From assembly GCF_032854445.1 (NCBI RefSeq), contig NC_088305.1, positions 11,081,717 to 11,145,716 of the forward strand: DNA of 64,000 bases, read 5' to 3'. Origin of the DNA: Liolophura sinensis (taxonomy: Eukaryota > Mollusca > Polyplacophora > Chitonida > Chitonidae). Below the pieces are notes generated by a model. It searched no databases and had not been told where the DNA came from. It was given only the letters and a program-made list of their open reading frames with translations. The translations under genes were made by a program, and so were the position numbers. Positions 13,101 to 22,915 of this stretch are shown here, piece after piece (the first letter of the stretch is position 1; every line of letters starts with the position of its first letter).

Positions 13101-16100
13101 TGAGAATGGCGTTAAACAACTATCACATAAATAATTAAACAAAAGCCAAACATACACTAATACTGAGTATAAATTTGAAACATTTGATTCTGCAGTGGCC
13201 ATATTGTGACCAATGACATTTAATGTTATTGAAATGTGATGACAACACATTATGTGGAGTAATTCTAAACCAGTGACAGCTAAGAAATTGGAATTAACAT
13301 CAATGTATTTTTTTTTTTTTCACTTATCTAACTCTGCTTAAGCCATGGTGCTAGGGGATGTGTAAATTGCTAATATTTAAGCTTGAGATATACATTAGAA
13401 TAAAACCCTGATTGAGCTAAATTGTCAACAGGCCATATTTTTACTCCCAAAGGACCTGACGTGGACAAAGAAACATTTCTTTCAAGATGTTCCAATCTGA
13501 GCTCAGCAGTATGACGTCACAATACATGTACAGTAAACTTTTACAATAAAGCTTTGATGTACATGTATATAGGTCAACTGCTATGGCCTAAGCTTGGCAT
13601 TGATTGGTCTAAAATGCACAATCTCTGGAGGAAGTAAAACAGAATGGCAGTCTGAAATATGCAGTTTTTGCCACATTTTCTCGAATGCTGCACATTTTCG
13701 GCATTTGACTCTGAACAAAGGTTTGGCAGTATCGAGTTACACAACAAACACTGCTATGGAGTTGTTAAACCCTTAATCATATCATATAAATACAGAAATA
13801 CATAGTGTCAGCAGAGCCCAGTATGAGGGTCACTGACTCCATACATTTCCATATCCTGTCACTGGGTAACCATATGAAAAATTTATCCTGCAGAAGCCTG
13901 ATCAATGCAGCACAAAAGACAGGTGAATCGCCTCAGCCTTGTGACAGTTGTTTTCACAACTAAGGGAGATAACTTAGTGAGCGAACAGTCACACATGACA
14001 ATCGCTTGACATGATCACTGCTGTCCAATAAAAAGCAGAATATTTTGAGAGATAAATATTTATCCATGTGTATTACAGGTCATTCTTTTTAAATGAAAGT
14101 CCAGTAACTGGATACACCAAGAAAAATCTGCTATGACGTAACTGAAATAGTGTTGAAAGCCAGACCACATGTACACCCCAAGGAAAGAAATCTTCTATCA
14201 GCAGTATACTTAATTTATGACATGTTTTTCTAGCCAATGAACTACGAGAAGAGTACAAATGGGGTTACACACTGGACAAGAGCTTGTTGGAACAGTACAA
14301 AGTGAACCCAGGGACAATCGCTGTTCTCCAGGCAGAGCGCTTCTACACCAAATACGAGCCCAAGTGGAAGATCTTAGACAAGGTAGTTTGTTTGTATTTG
14401 GGGTGTCTGGTGGGGTTTGGGGTGTGGGATGGCGAGTGGTTGTCAGTTTTGTATGTATGTACACTTGTACTTCGTACTTAACGATATATGACGGCGAGGA
14501 GTCATATACTGTGTGAGTACTACTGCCTCTTAAGTACAATGGCTCAGACACCAGGCATGCCACACCTCCCCCCAGCCCCCACCCCCAATAACACTTAATG
14601 CTCAGTCCTGAGCGCCAATGAAGCAAGGCAACAACTCAGACCATCTTTAAAGTCATTGGTGTCACCCAACCCTGTGTTTAATGCCAGATCTCCCAACTGG
14701 ACACTGTAACCGTTAAACTGTGGAAGTTGATTGTCAATTCTGGGTTCAGTTGAAGAAAACTGTTATGGATTAAGTTGATTATAACTACATGTATCATGGC
14801 GACACATGTATTCATGGTATATCAACAGACAACTTATGCCAGCCTTAAAAATATATTTGTAACCAAAAAAAGTCTTCTACAAATGTTTTTATTTAGCTTT
14901 TTCTTCAGAAAATAAATTAGTTTGTTACCAGGATTATGATATGAATAAATTAATGTATTACTTAAGAAATAATGTTAGGGTAGTCTAACGGTAGTTTTAC
15001 ATTAAATTGATGTGGAAGAGTTTATGTTTATTGTTTATTTCTGTATAATGTGTATATTGCTGTGTTGTGTATTTATTGCTATGTTGTGTATTTATTGCTG
15101 TATATGTGTATTTATTGCTGTTTAGTGCATTTATTGCTGTGTTGTGTATTTATTTCTGTATAGTGTGTTGTGTATTTATTGCTGTATAGTGTATGTATTG
15201 CTGTGTTGTGTATTTATTGCTGTATAGTGTATTTATTGCTGTGTTGTGTATTTATTGCTGTGTTGTTTGTGTATTTATTGCTGTATAGTGAGCTATCACA
15301 TTTATCTGTCTTAGTTGTAAGATGGTAAACGGTCAAGTCTATATTTTTTTTCAGGCCGATGCCACATGGGAAGACATTAAGACTTTCGTTCAAACTTCAG
15401 ACGTGCCTTTAGTTGGTCATTTCACTAAACAGTCCTCCACAAAGCGCTATCTTAACAAGAGGCCCCTGTGTCTGGTGTACTATACTGTGGACTGGTCATT
15501 TGATCACAGAGATGGTAAGTTAAACCTTTGTCCAAACTCTCCGGTTTTCTGTATTGCAATGAGATCATTTGATTGGGTGATAACAAATGGTGTATTCATT
15601 CCTGTAACTGGCGCATTTTTTTTTTTTTTTTTTTCAAGATAAAATAACACGTAATGTGACCAGTTATTTTGGAAAAGTGGTGAAAAGAGACCTTATCGAC
15701 CGTAGACATTTTAGGTCGCCATTGCAAAGTAAGGCGACGTATTGTGAGTGTGAGGGGAAAAGTGATGTCAGTGTTTGAGTAAGGTTTTAGGTTTGGGTCT
15801 GCTAGTCTCACAGTTTTCGCATCACCTTTATGAAACTTGCTGGGAATGATGAACATGATTTGGACATATACTCACTTTAATTAGAAATTAGGGAAATTTG
15901 CATTTTTATTCAAATTATCAGGTTTGAACTTTGCCATTTTATCAAAGCCAGTACTGTAGTAGGCCAGGGTAAGGCTTTTTGTTTGGGTCGGCTGTTGTCA
16001 CGGTGTGTACATGTTGCTGAAACTTGGTGGGGACAATGGCCATGCTTTCAAGACTTCCTGAAATAAATGATTTTAACTAATTAGGTATATTTGTTTTTTA

Positions 16101-19100
16101 TTCAAATTATCAGGTTTTTTGGACTTTCTGTTCTCCTGTAAAACTGTAGGGATACAGTTTCTTATGCAATCACTTATCTAGATAAGGTTTTTGTCTCTCT
16201 AGCTACTTTATCGGATTTGTGGATTTTAAGAATTTAACCTTGGTGTATATCTATTTATCTGGTATGCACATCACTGTACACAGTTCAATGCAAAATTCAC
16301 CATTATCGACACCATTCACTCATTATCAAACAACACGGTAAGATTTGCATTGTTTTCAGTTTTAATTGTCCTCTGTAGTAGGTCAGAAACCACAAACATT
16401 GCCAAATGCCATTGCCAATGCCAAACAGCCATTGTGTTGTTGTACACACCTTAGTTTGTTAGAAGTTCACTCATTGGACCACAGGAGAGACACAGCCAAT
16501 AGGATAGCGTGTATCAGAGCGACATACATTAGAAGCCAGCACATGCTGGTATCTATTTTTCTTTCATTTTACGGGCATAGCGAAGATTGATCAAGCTAAA
16601 GACGAATAAACTCCCACTTTGTTTAATACCCACGAAGGCTTAGCACCAGAGTTTGTATGTATTTAAACCATAATTTCCTGTCCCTGCTGTTAAAAAATTT
16701 AGGCTGGCCCATCGGGCTTTCTTAGCGCAACTCCCATCACCCTGACAAAGATTTCACTTCATTATTACTACGACCTGTAGTATATGATTCAATATTGGAT
16801 ATTTTTTTCGCTGGAATTATTTTTCGCAGTAAATTATTGACTGCAACATCCGCGAAAATTAAGTACTTCACAGTACCTGTAGAGAGCTTTCCACATCTGT
16901 ATTAGTTCTAAGGAGCCCATGACACTGGCTGATGGGTTCCCATCCTGTGACAGAATGTTTAAACCATCCACACAAAGAGTGACAGCCAATCAGAACACTG
17001 CAGTGGCCACCCTTAGTACATGGATAGCCAATCATGAGAAGCGATTTGCCTAACAAAGACCACTCCATCGAGTAGGTGCTTGAAAACTCCATGATGAAGA
17101 TTTTTTTACTGACATAGCTCAACATTTGCTCGCAGTACGTCATAGTGTTGGAATTGTTCACACGGATTCCTGTATGCAGTTAACAATTTGCGTATCAGAG
17201 ACCACTTCCCAACTTTACAACCACAACACTTTACAACTTTTATCTTTATCCTGATTCCATTGTCTAGTTGACTGCTATAGCAGGCAAGCTGGTGGGATTC
17301 TCTGAATGCCTTGCTAACTCAGCTTGTAATCAGGAATTCTTACACCATGTTAGAACAACCAGAAACATAATGACCACACATGCATATGCTTAAAAGGCAA
17401 AACAGGGTTCAGATGACAAGTGGAAACAGCTGCGTTACAGTGTGGGTTACAGGAATAACTCATACCTGGTTAAAATTGATAACATAACTATTTTCTTATT
17501 GTGTGCTATTTTTCTTACCTTGAGCTGCGATATCTTGGGTACATCAATCCATCCATTTATTTTTATTTATTTATTTATTTGATCGGTGTTTTACCCCGTA
17601 CTAAGAATGTTTCACTTATGTGGCAGCGGCCAACATTATGGTGGGAGGAAACCAGGCAGAGCCCGGGCGGAACCCACGACTCTGCAGGTTGCTGACAAAC
17701 CTTACCACATACGGCTGGAGAGGAAGCCAGCATGAGCTGGACTTGAACTCACAGCGAGTGCATTGGTTAGAGGCTTCTGGGTCATTACGCTGCGCTAGCG
17801 CGTTAACCAACTGAGCCACGGAGGTCCCATCAATTCATCACATCATCATGTCCGCCATGAGTGATCACCATGGAAACAACAACTGCAAAATATATGAGTC
17901 AAGGAAAACCAACCATGAAAGGGGCCATGAAGGATAATGGCCAGGTAGCCAGGCAATTAGTCAGAGTAAACAATTCACAGATAGCCCCAGGGAAGGTCTG
18001 AATATATCCTGCTTTGACAAGTTTGACCTTATGGCTATCACACCTCTGAGGCTAATCCCACAGGGTGTTGGGGGATAACCAGCTGGGCAAAAGAGCTAGT
18101 GTGCACAACTTGTATGGGTACTAGGTTTTTTTTTTTTTTAGGAATCCGTATCCGAGTTGGTAGTTATGGGTGCGCCACATTCATATGTATGAATGTCCCT
18201 TTTACGTGAATTTTTCAGTGTATCTATATTTAGCTTTCTTTCATATATTGTCCTTTGACATTCTTGAAGATATACCATGAAACTGACACCATTGTGAAAA
18301 CTTCTCTAGTACCAGCCCATGTTATCACAAAACAATCTTAGACTTGTCAAAACTTTAATCATTAAATTTGGTGTGTTCTTCTCCGTTATTTAAGCTGAAA
18401 TTTGTTATACAATCGTTGTGCAATTTCCCCAGGATTTTCATTTTCAAGCATTTTCAAGCAATGTTTTGATCTTGTTGCATCGGAAAGAACAGTATTAAAG
18501 TGATTTGGGGGCCTCCGTGCCTCAGTCGGGTTAGCGCGCTAGCGCAGCGTATTGACCCAGAAGCCTCTCACCAATGCGGTCGCTGTGAGTTCAAGTCCAA
18601 CTCATGCTGGCTTCCTCTCCGGCCGTAAGTGGGAAGGTCTGCCAGCAACCTGCGGATGGTCGTGGGTTTCCCCCGGGCTGTGCCCTGTTTCCTCCCACCA
18701 TAATGCTGGCTGCCATCGTATAAGTGAAATATTCTTGAGTACAGCGTAAAACACCAATCAAATAAATAAATAAATAAATAAAGTGATTTGAAATTTTGAC
18801 TGAAGTCATAAGATTGCTCCATGATTACGGGGCCTGTCAAATAAATCTTGGAGATATTGACTTGTGGGTTATATTTCAGCAACCCAGCTGTGGCGGAAGA
18901 AGGTGGCAGCCATTGCTAAGGACTACCCTGACATCACCTTTGTGATAGCAGATGAAGACGACTTTAAGCAGGAAATGGCTGACATGGGACTAGGTGACTC
19001 CGGAGAGGAGATCAACATTGGCATGCTCGACAAGGTCGGACAGAAGTTCCGCTGTGAGCCTATGGAGGAATTTGAAGATGAGGAAGTGAGAGAGTGCCTG

Positions 19101-20693
19101 GATAATTTCAAAGCTGGTGAGTTTTGGAGAAATAAAAATCTGTCAGGAATTGAGGAAAAATTATTTAAGGCACATGTACTGTAAATCTTCTTCAGCGCTG
19201 AAGCAATTTTTATTACTGGAATTTATGCATACAATTAGTATTAAAATGATGTTAAAATGATTCGTCTGGGTCACTAAAGATGCAAGCTGTATAAAACTAT
19301 TCAAATTAGTGTTCTACACCCCATAGTTCTCGAAGAGTGTTTCAAAATATTGGTGGCAAAAGTGATTGAGAAGGTTGACAAAGGCTACACAATTTATTGG
19401 GGATTTTCACACTGAATCGTACTAGCTTAAGTCAGAAATACCCAAATTCTTCAACCTATTCAACCTCCTCTGCAACCAATGTTCTGAAACATTCTGAGGG
19501 AACTATCAAGTGTGGAGCAAAAAGTGCTGAAGCTACAGTAAGTTATAGTTTTGTTGATATAATTGTTCACTTGGAGAAACCATGTTATTAATCCACCAAC
19601 AGATTTACTTTTACAACGTCCTCCAAACAGAGCAGAATTAATATGGTATCAGTGCAGAGTTCGTTGACTCCTATCTATTCAGAATTTAGTGGTAAACATT
19701 TTTCCTGTTTTGTCAGCTGTTAAACTGCGTGAAAGCTGTTGAGGATATTGTTGGTTTTTGTCATAAGATCTGAACAAGGATTACAAGCATAACTGCTGTA
19801 GTCAAGAAGCCAGGCTTTAAGCTTTCAAATCTCGGCAATATTGTTTATTTAATTTAAATTTTATAAACTGGCCCTTGATTGTTGAAAGATAGATGTCAAA
19901 AATTTGACTAAAAGACCAGTGGCCTGATAGACAGACACAGTGACACCCACAGTGATTTATCAAGTATACCGGGAAATAATTTTGAAGTTGGTATAGGATA
20001 TAATGGCAAATATTTCAGCTATTCTTATTTTATGGAAAGTTACAACGTTATTTACATTGCAGTTTTGTCCTGTACCAAACACTTGGCCCCAGTCAAAATA
20101 TTATTTACTACAGTTTATTGACCTGCTGTTTATTTGGAAACTATTAGATCTGCTTGCACAGTTGAAAATTATCCATATAAATTCATGGTTAATTTTATAG
20201 GAAATAAATTTTTTTATGTAACAACCTGTTCATGTTTTTAGGTAGCATCCTTTGATCTTTTTTTTTTTTTCCAGGTAAACTGACAAAGCAGATTAAATCA
20301 CAGCCTGTCCCGAAGCGCCAAGAAGACCTGTCAAAATAGTTGTGGGAAAAACATTCGACAAAATCGTCAATGACAAAACGAAGGATGTCCTCATTGAATT
20401 TTACGCCCCCTGGTGTGGCCATTGCAAACAGCTGGGAACCCATATACAAGAAACTTGCCAAGAAGTTTAAAAATGAGAAAAACTTGGTCATTGCAAAAAT
20501 TGACGCCACTGCCAATGACTCTCCGATGGAGTATGAACTCTCAGGCTTTCCATCAATATTTTTTGCACCGGCAAATAATAAAAAAGAACCCATCAAATAT
20601 GAGGAGAGTGGTAGAGAAGTTGAAGACTTCACAAAGTTTATAGAAAAACATGCCACAGTGTCTTTAGGTAAATCCACTAAAGATGAATTGTGA
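1022..20693 (+). CDS. PDIA4: Protein disulfide isomerase A4 (ERp72-like), 11 exons, gene span
   Basis: Luminal ER thiol-disulfide oxidoreductase that forms, breaks and rearranges disulfides in secretory proteins. I assembled 11 exons with matching phases, giving about 635 residues against 645 in human ERp72 (from memory). Order: signal peptide (residues 1-26), acidic stretch (about 27-52), thioredoxin domain a0 with CGHC at 80-83, domain a with CGHC at 195-198, redox-inactive b and b' domains (exons 7-10), domain a' with CGHC at 544-547, and C-terminal KDEL for ER retrieval. The start ATG at 1022 directly precedes the hydrophobic signal sequence. Three single-base indels (exon 4 once, exon 11 twice) disrupt the frame as assembled. 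All splice sites are intact, so I favour assembly error over a pseudogene. AATAAA at 21139-21144 is a candidate polyadenylation signal. Confidence 0.95.
1872..2009 (+). mobile_element. SINE (family 1), 5'-truncated
   Basis: Carries the 3' half: GCCAGCAACCTG, the variant of CCACCATAATG, TATTCTTGAGTA, and an (AAAT)n tail. The head is absent. Confidence 0.8.
2070..2330 (+). mobile_element. SINE (family 1), full length, diverged
   Basis: Begins GGGCCTCC and ends in an AAAT tail. The direct repeat ATTTTAGATGA at 2059-2069 and 2331-2341 is its target-site duplication. Many substitutions against the consensus suggest an older copy. Confidence 0.85.
2521..2640. repeat. Exact 50-bp direct duplication flanking (TA)n
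   Basis: Bases 2521-2570 are repeated identically at 2591-2640, with about 20 bases of TA between them. This is a recent 70-bp tandem duplication or an assembly artefact. Confidence 0.9.
3046..3169 (+). CDS. PDIA4: PDIA4 exon 2
   Basis: Acceptor TTTCAG, donor CATG|GTAAGT. Encodes the rest of the acidic segment ([14 protein letters not shown]) and the first half of domain a0, ending EFYAP plus two bases of the Trp codon just before CGHC (phase 2). Confidence 0.93.
3432..3590 (+). mobile_element. SINE (family 1), 5'-truncated
   Basis: Matches the family from the B-box region (GTTCAAGTACAGC) through CCACCATAATGCTGGC to the start of the tail. The 3' tail is degraded. Confidence 0.75.
5283..5390. 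repeat. 27-bp tandem repeat, 4 copies
   Basis: Unit GCAATGTTTTGAATAAGC plus GGAATACCA, four nearly identical copies. On the minus strand it produces repetitive open frames that are not genes. Confidence 0.9.
6230..6352 (+). CDS. PDIA4: PDIA4 exon 3: first CGHC active site
   Basis: Completes the Trp codon and encodes [15 protein letters not shown] through [11 protein letters not shown], the active-site helix and following strand of domain a0. Acceptor TTGTCAG, donor AGAG|GTGAGA. Ends in phase 2. Confidence 0.95.
6353..7039 (+). other. PDIA4: PDIA4 intron 3
   Basis: Contains one 5'-truncated SINE at 6399-6577. Nothing else is recognised. Confidence 0.75.
6399..6577 (+). mobile_element. SINE (family 1), 5'-truncated
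   Basis: Starts at GCTGGCTTCCTCTCCGGCC and ends in an imperfect AAAT/AAGT tail. The direct repeat ATTTAGAATACAT (6386-6398) and ATTTACAATACAT (6578-6590), one mismatch in 13, marks the insertion. Confidence 0.8.
7040..7121 (+). CDS. PDIA4: PDIA4 exon 4, with a one-base deletion
   Basis: Acceptor GTTACAG, donor GATG|GTAAGT. It encodes FEVSGYPTL, then, only if one base is added in the run at 7067-7074 (AAATTTTT), [18 protein letters not shown] as expected for a thioredoxin fold (cis-Pro region). Without the base the frame is lost. Phases before and after the exon agree with a missing base. Confidence 0.9.
7166..7258 (+). mobile_element. SINE (family 1) 3' fragment
   Basis: Only the tail region remains: ATCATAATACTAG, GAGTATGGCATAAAACAC, then AAAT/AAGT repeats. 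Confidence 0.7.
7700..7870 (+). mobile_element. SINE (family 3), partial
   Basis: Shares GTGTCAGTATAATGTGA, a CCACAAGAAGA segment and a CATTCAT-type end with the fuller copy at 46525-46865. Internally it carries three to four copies of a 12-bp unit (GTGTCTTGTCTG) at about 7749-7790. Confidence 0.65.
7903..8041 (+). CDS. PDIA4: PDIA4 exon 5
   Basis: Acceptor CATCAG, donor CATG|GTAAGT. Encodes the end of domain a0 ([13 protein letters not shown]), a Pro-rich linker and the start of domain a (TIVLTTENF to VEFYAP). It ends inside the Trp codon in phase 2, exactly as exon 2 does. Confidence 0.95.
8042..10910 (+). other. PDIA4: PDIA4 intron 5, largely a tandem array
   Basis: About 2.9 kb, of which 8323-10412 is the 95-bp array. 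Flanks on both sides are unique-looking AT-rich sequence. Confidence 0.85.
8323..10412. repeat. 95-bp tandem array, 22 copies
   Basis: Twenty-two head-to-tail copies of a 95-bp unit (starts CCCACTTCGGACTTCTGTCG), almost identical apart from recurrent changes. Site 1 is CCCATTGA or CCCAGTGA; site 2 is ATGATCCC or ATGACCCC. The C form of site 2 occurs only in the first 13 or so units. The length is not a multiple of three, so the many 60-codon frames in it are by-products. There are no unique spacers, so it is not CRISPR-like. Confidence 0.97.
10911..11116 (+). CDS. PDIA4: PDIA4 exon 6: second CGHC active site
   Basis: Acceptor TAACAG, donor ATGG|GTAAGA. Encodes [42 protein letters not shown] (cis-Pro) and the end of domain a (REAMG). 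This one exon covers what exons 3 and 4 cover in domain a0. Phase 1 at the end. Confidence 0.96.
11512..11700 (+). mobile_element. SINE (family 1), diverged
   Basis: From TTCAAGTCCAGC through CCACCATTATGGTGGC, AAATATTCTTGAGTGGGG to an AAAT-rich tail. Head missing; no clear target-site duplication. Confidence 0.7.
12094..12221 (+). mobile_element. SINE (family 2) fragment next to a splice acceptor
   Basis: Family 2 hallmarks are an ACCCATAAAA...ACCGCCAT segment, an AAATTCTGGAGTCTCGC-type tail ending TTAAACAACAAT, then (AAAT)n. The tail touches the polypyrimidine tract of PDIA4 exon 7. Confidence 0.6.
12238..12393 (+). CDS. PDIA4: PDIA4 exon 7: start of b domain
   Basis: Acceptor TTTCAG, donor ACAG|GTAAAG. 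Encodes [31 protein letters not shown] and [12 protein letters not shown], the redox-inactive thioredoxin-like b domain used for substrate binding. Phase 1 at both ends. Confidence 0.93.
12455..12716 (+). mobile_element. SINE (family 1), full length
   Basis: tRNA-like head with A box (TGGCTCAGTCGG) and B box (GAGTTCAAGTCC), conserved body and (AAAT)n tail. Flanked by perfect 13-bp target-site duplications AAAATGCAAAGTG at 12442-12454 and 12717-12729. Confidence 0.95.
12885..13140 (+). mobile_element. SINE (family 2) interrupted by a minus-strand family 1 fragment
   Basis: Family 2 pieces lie at about 12885-12927 (GGTTTCCTCCACCCATAAAA) and about 13085-13140 (GAGAATGGCGTTAAACAAC, AAAT tail). 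Between them, 12928-13080, lies a minus-strand family 1 3' part. This is an insertion of one SINE into another. Confidence 0.65.
14234..14382 (+). CDS. PDIA4: PDIA4 exon 8
   Basis: Acceptor TTCTAG, donor CAAG|GTAGTT. Encodes [30 protein letters not shown] and [11 protein letters not shown], closely following the b domain of vertebrate ERp72. Ends in phase 0. Confidence 0.93.
14383..15354 (+). other. PDIA4: PDIA4 intron 8
   Basis: The 3' third is a minisatellite (15020-15292). The first 600 bases show nothing specific. Confidence 0.75.
15020..15292. repeat. 19-20 bp degenerate minisatellite
   Basis: Roughly 13 imperfect units of GTATTTATTGCTGTRTAGT or GTATTTATTGCTGTGTTGT, ending about 60 bases before exon 9. 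Confidence 0.85.
15355..15514 (+). CDS. PDIA4: PDIA4 exon 9: start of b' domain
   Basis: Acceptor TTTCAG, donor GATG|GTAAGT. Encodes [20 protein letters not shown] and [18 protein letters not shown], the typical start of the b' domain (PLVGH, VYYSVDFSFDYR in vertebrates). Phase 1 at end. Confidence 0.94.
17385..17500 (+). repeat. Unclassified dispersed repeat, copy 1
   Basis: Shares AAAAGGCAAA, AACAGGGTTC, GAAACAGCTGCG, GGGTTA and AATAACTC in the same order and spacing with 34845-34985. Nature unknown. Confidence 0.65.
17554..17827 (-). mobile_element. SINE (family 1), full length
   Basis: Full tRNA-like head at the right end (reads GGACCTCCGTGGCTCAG on the minus strand). Near-perfect target-site duplications CATCAATCCATC (17542-17553) and CATCAATTCATC (17828-17839). 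Confidence 0.92.
18508..18778 (+). mobile_element. SINE (family 1), full length
   Basis: Head, body and (AAAT)n tail all present. Perfect 12-bp target-site duplication TAAAGTGATTTG at 18496-18507 and 18779-18790, so probably a young insertion. Confidence 0.95.
18880..19116 (+). CDS. PDIA4: PDIA4 exon 10: rest of b' domain
   Basis: Acceptor TTTCAG, donor GCTG|GTGAGT. Encodes [46 protein letters not shown] and [18 protein letters not shown], matching the ERp72 b' domain. Phase 1 at end. Confidence 0.95.
19117..20274 (+). other. PDIA4: PDIA4 intron 10
   Basis: No repeat or coding sequence recognised. It ends in a 14-base T run before the CCAG acceptor. Confidence 0.7.
20275..20693 (+). CDS. 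PDIA4: PDIA4 exon 11: third CGHC domain and KDEL, two compensating frameshifts
   Basis: Acceptor TTTCCAG. Encodes the b'-a' linker ([13 protein letters not shown]), domain a' with WCGHCKQL at 20411-20434, DATAND and GFPSIFFAP (cis-Pro), then the terminus KSTKDEL and TGA at 20691. As assembled, one base is missing near 20325 (an in-frame TAG at 20337 results) and one G is extra in the run 20434-20436, which restores the frame. Unlike domains a0 and a, no intron interrupts the active site. Confidence 0.93.
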
Positions 20694-21138
20694 GGTTTGT
20701 TTGAGTGAAATTTTAATATGAAGTTTTTAATGGTATGTTTATACTAAGTATAATGAACAGAGCTTTTCTAGGCTTGATGAGAAATAAGTTTTGTTTCGCT
20801 AATAATTTTAAAGAATGAAACTATGAAAAAGCATCTTGTTTATGTATCAACTTTCTTTTTTTGTAACGGATGCACCGTAACAAAAGTTCCAGTCCATCCA
20901 GAGTTGGTATTCCATGCTGGAATACTTGACAGACTTGTTAACCAAAAGCTGTTACATATATACAGTGCTGGTTTCTGCCTTACGGGGACCAAATCCTTGA
21001 TTCTGATTGATTCTTGTTTAATTTACTTTGGTTGATTCAAGTATTACTTTTGCTCAATCTGTCCTGTAACCAGGAAATTGTAAACCACCCACAGACCTGT
21101 ACTTAATGACTGCCGTGAAAGAATTTTCTGTCATTGGC

Positions 21139-21144
21139 AATAAA
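21139..21144 (+). promoter_or_regulatory. PDIA4: Candidate PDIA4 polyadenylation signal
   Basis: AATAAA about 445 bases after the stop codon, the first canonical hexamer I find downstream. Actual use is not shown by sequence. Confidence 0.45.
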
Positions 21145-22750
21145 TTCTCATTTTTGTGGACACGATGGGCACAGATGTTTATCAGACATTTGTAAGAGAA
21201 GTTTTAGTGCAAGATGATTTCAATCTCGTGGTCCTGACCTCTGTCATTAAGGTCATTTTTTTTTTGGTAGGCTTTTGAAGATGAATGAATTAAACTCAGT
21301 CGGTTATCTTTATGTCCTATGGCAGTGCGTAAATAGTGTTGGAGTATAGTGCACATGTAGGATAATTATTGTAGGATCATTAACAAATAATGTCCTTGTT
21401 CCTGTGTAGGATTGTTGATTGTAGGATAAATCTGGGTTTGTTCAGGATAGACGTCATGTAATGCTTCTCAAGGTGAATTTTCCTAAGGAGAATTTTCTTC
21501 AAAATGATAGAACTTAAACGTGAACACGGCTATCTGATAACATGCAAATCTCGGTAAAAAGATCTCTGTATCAGAAGGTTGAATATAGGTGTAACCATTA
21601 TCAACTCAGTATTTGATCATGGAGATATGAATCTTTCTTGATTTTAGCTGCTGCTTTTTCAAGTCTGTTAGAGTAATATGTCTGCTGGTTTAAGATGAAT
21701 CCGAGTAAAATCGCACTGTGTGTATTATTGTCATTAACTATGCAATAGTTATGAAAATCTCGCCGATTGTCTCCCTTCGCAAGCCACTCTCCATTATGTA
21801 GAGGTTCGATCCTTTCGTTCCACCAAGGTGACAGACTTTGAGCTATGTGTGGTCCGAGAGTGTCCTCTGGTATGACTATCGTTTGGTAGCTCTGTATAAT
21901 AATCACATCATGGTCTCATGTATGTATTGTTACATATTTTCATGCAAAATAAAATAGTAATGTTGATATATTTGTGACGAATTAGTGTACACTTGTTCCC
22001 TAATTATCTAGATGGATGTAGAGTGTTTCTATCCCAGGTCACGAGTCGAGGATCAAGGAGCTTCAGAGGTTCAAAGGACTGTCTTAATCAGGAGTCCTTG
22101 TGTCTTAAAGGATATTAAACGCAGTTTACTCCTTCCCTGACCAAAATGAACTATAAACGTATAACCTCGATTCATGCGAACATGTGATGAGAAATCTCAA
22201 CGTGAACTGTTTTCTAAATCTCTCTGATAACATGCTAGTCTATGATAACACGCAAATTTGCCTTTAATGAGAGAATACGCTGGAATACGCATATTCTCCT
22301 CGCAGTTCTGCATTTAGTAGTTACACTTCTTGATATACATACCAATTTTCCTGTATCGGGAAGAGAGGAACAACAATTCTCAGAATAGCCAAAACCACAG
22401 AAATGACCATTATTTCTCTTCTTAATGCTTTTGGCCCTTGGTTTTAACCTGCTGTGTAAGCCCAGCTTAAGACAACGCAGGGCAAGACCAGTGTCCCAAG
22501 GGTTTAGTACTAATATGTCGTACACATAATATTGTTGCAATAATAGACTTAATGCGAATAAACTAAGGTGTAGCATTGTGGAAGTTTCAGTGTCAGAAAT
22601 GTTAATACTAAACATTCGTACAACCGCAGTGCAGAAAACCCGCGATATTTGCACGTATATATGGTTTTTGGTGATAAACCCGCTTTTCGACCTGAAAACA
22701 TCTTTTAGAAAGGGTTTCGTCACAAAGAAAAAGATGTGCACTTCATGTAG

Positions 22751-22915
22751 GCGATGCGTAGACTGACGTCTTTGTAAAGACAGGCGATGCGTAGACTTCC
22801 GTCTCTGCAAAGACAGGCGATGCCTACACTCCCGTCCCTGCCAAAAACAGGCGATACCTAGACTCATATTCCTGCAAAGACAGGTTGTGCCTAGACTAAC
22901 GTCCATGCAAAGAGA
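22751..22915. repeat. 33-bp tandem repeat, 5 copies
   Basis: Unit GCGATGCGTAGACT plus about 19 bases ending GCAAAGACAG. Diverged copies. Being a multiple of three, it creates a repetitive open frame (RRKSTHRLSLQ-like) on the minus strand. Confidence 0.85.

Larger units (their letters stand above)
12394..14233 (+). other. PDIA4: PDIA4 intron 7
   Basis: Contains a young full-length SINE (12455-12716) and a nested SINE pair (12885-13140). From 13141 to 14233 I see only AT-rich intronic sequence. Confidence 0.75.
15515..18879 (+). other. PDIA4: PDIA4 intron 9
   Basis: Largest intron. Contains full-length SINEs in opposite orientations at 17554-17827 and 18508-18778, and an unclassified dispersed repeat copy at about 17385-17500 (related to 34845-34985). 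The rest is unremarkable. Confidence 0.75.
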
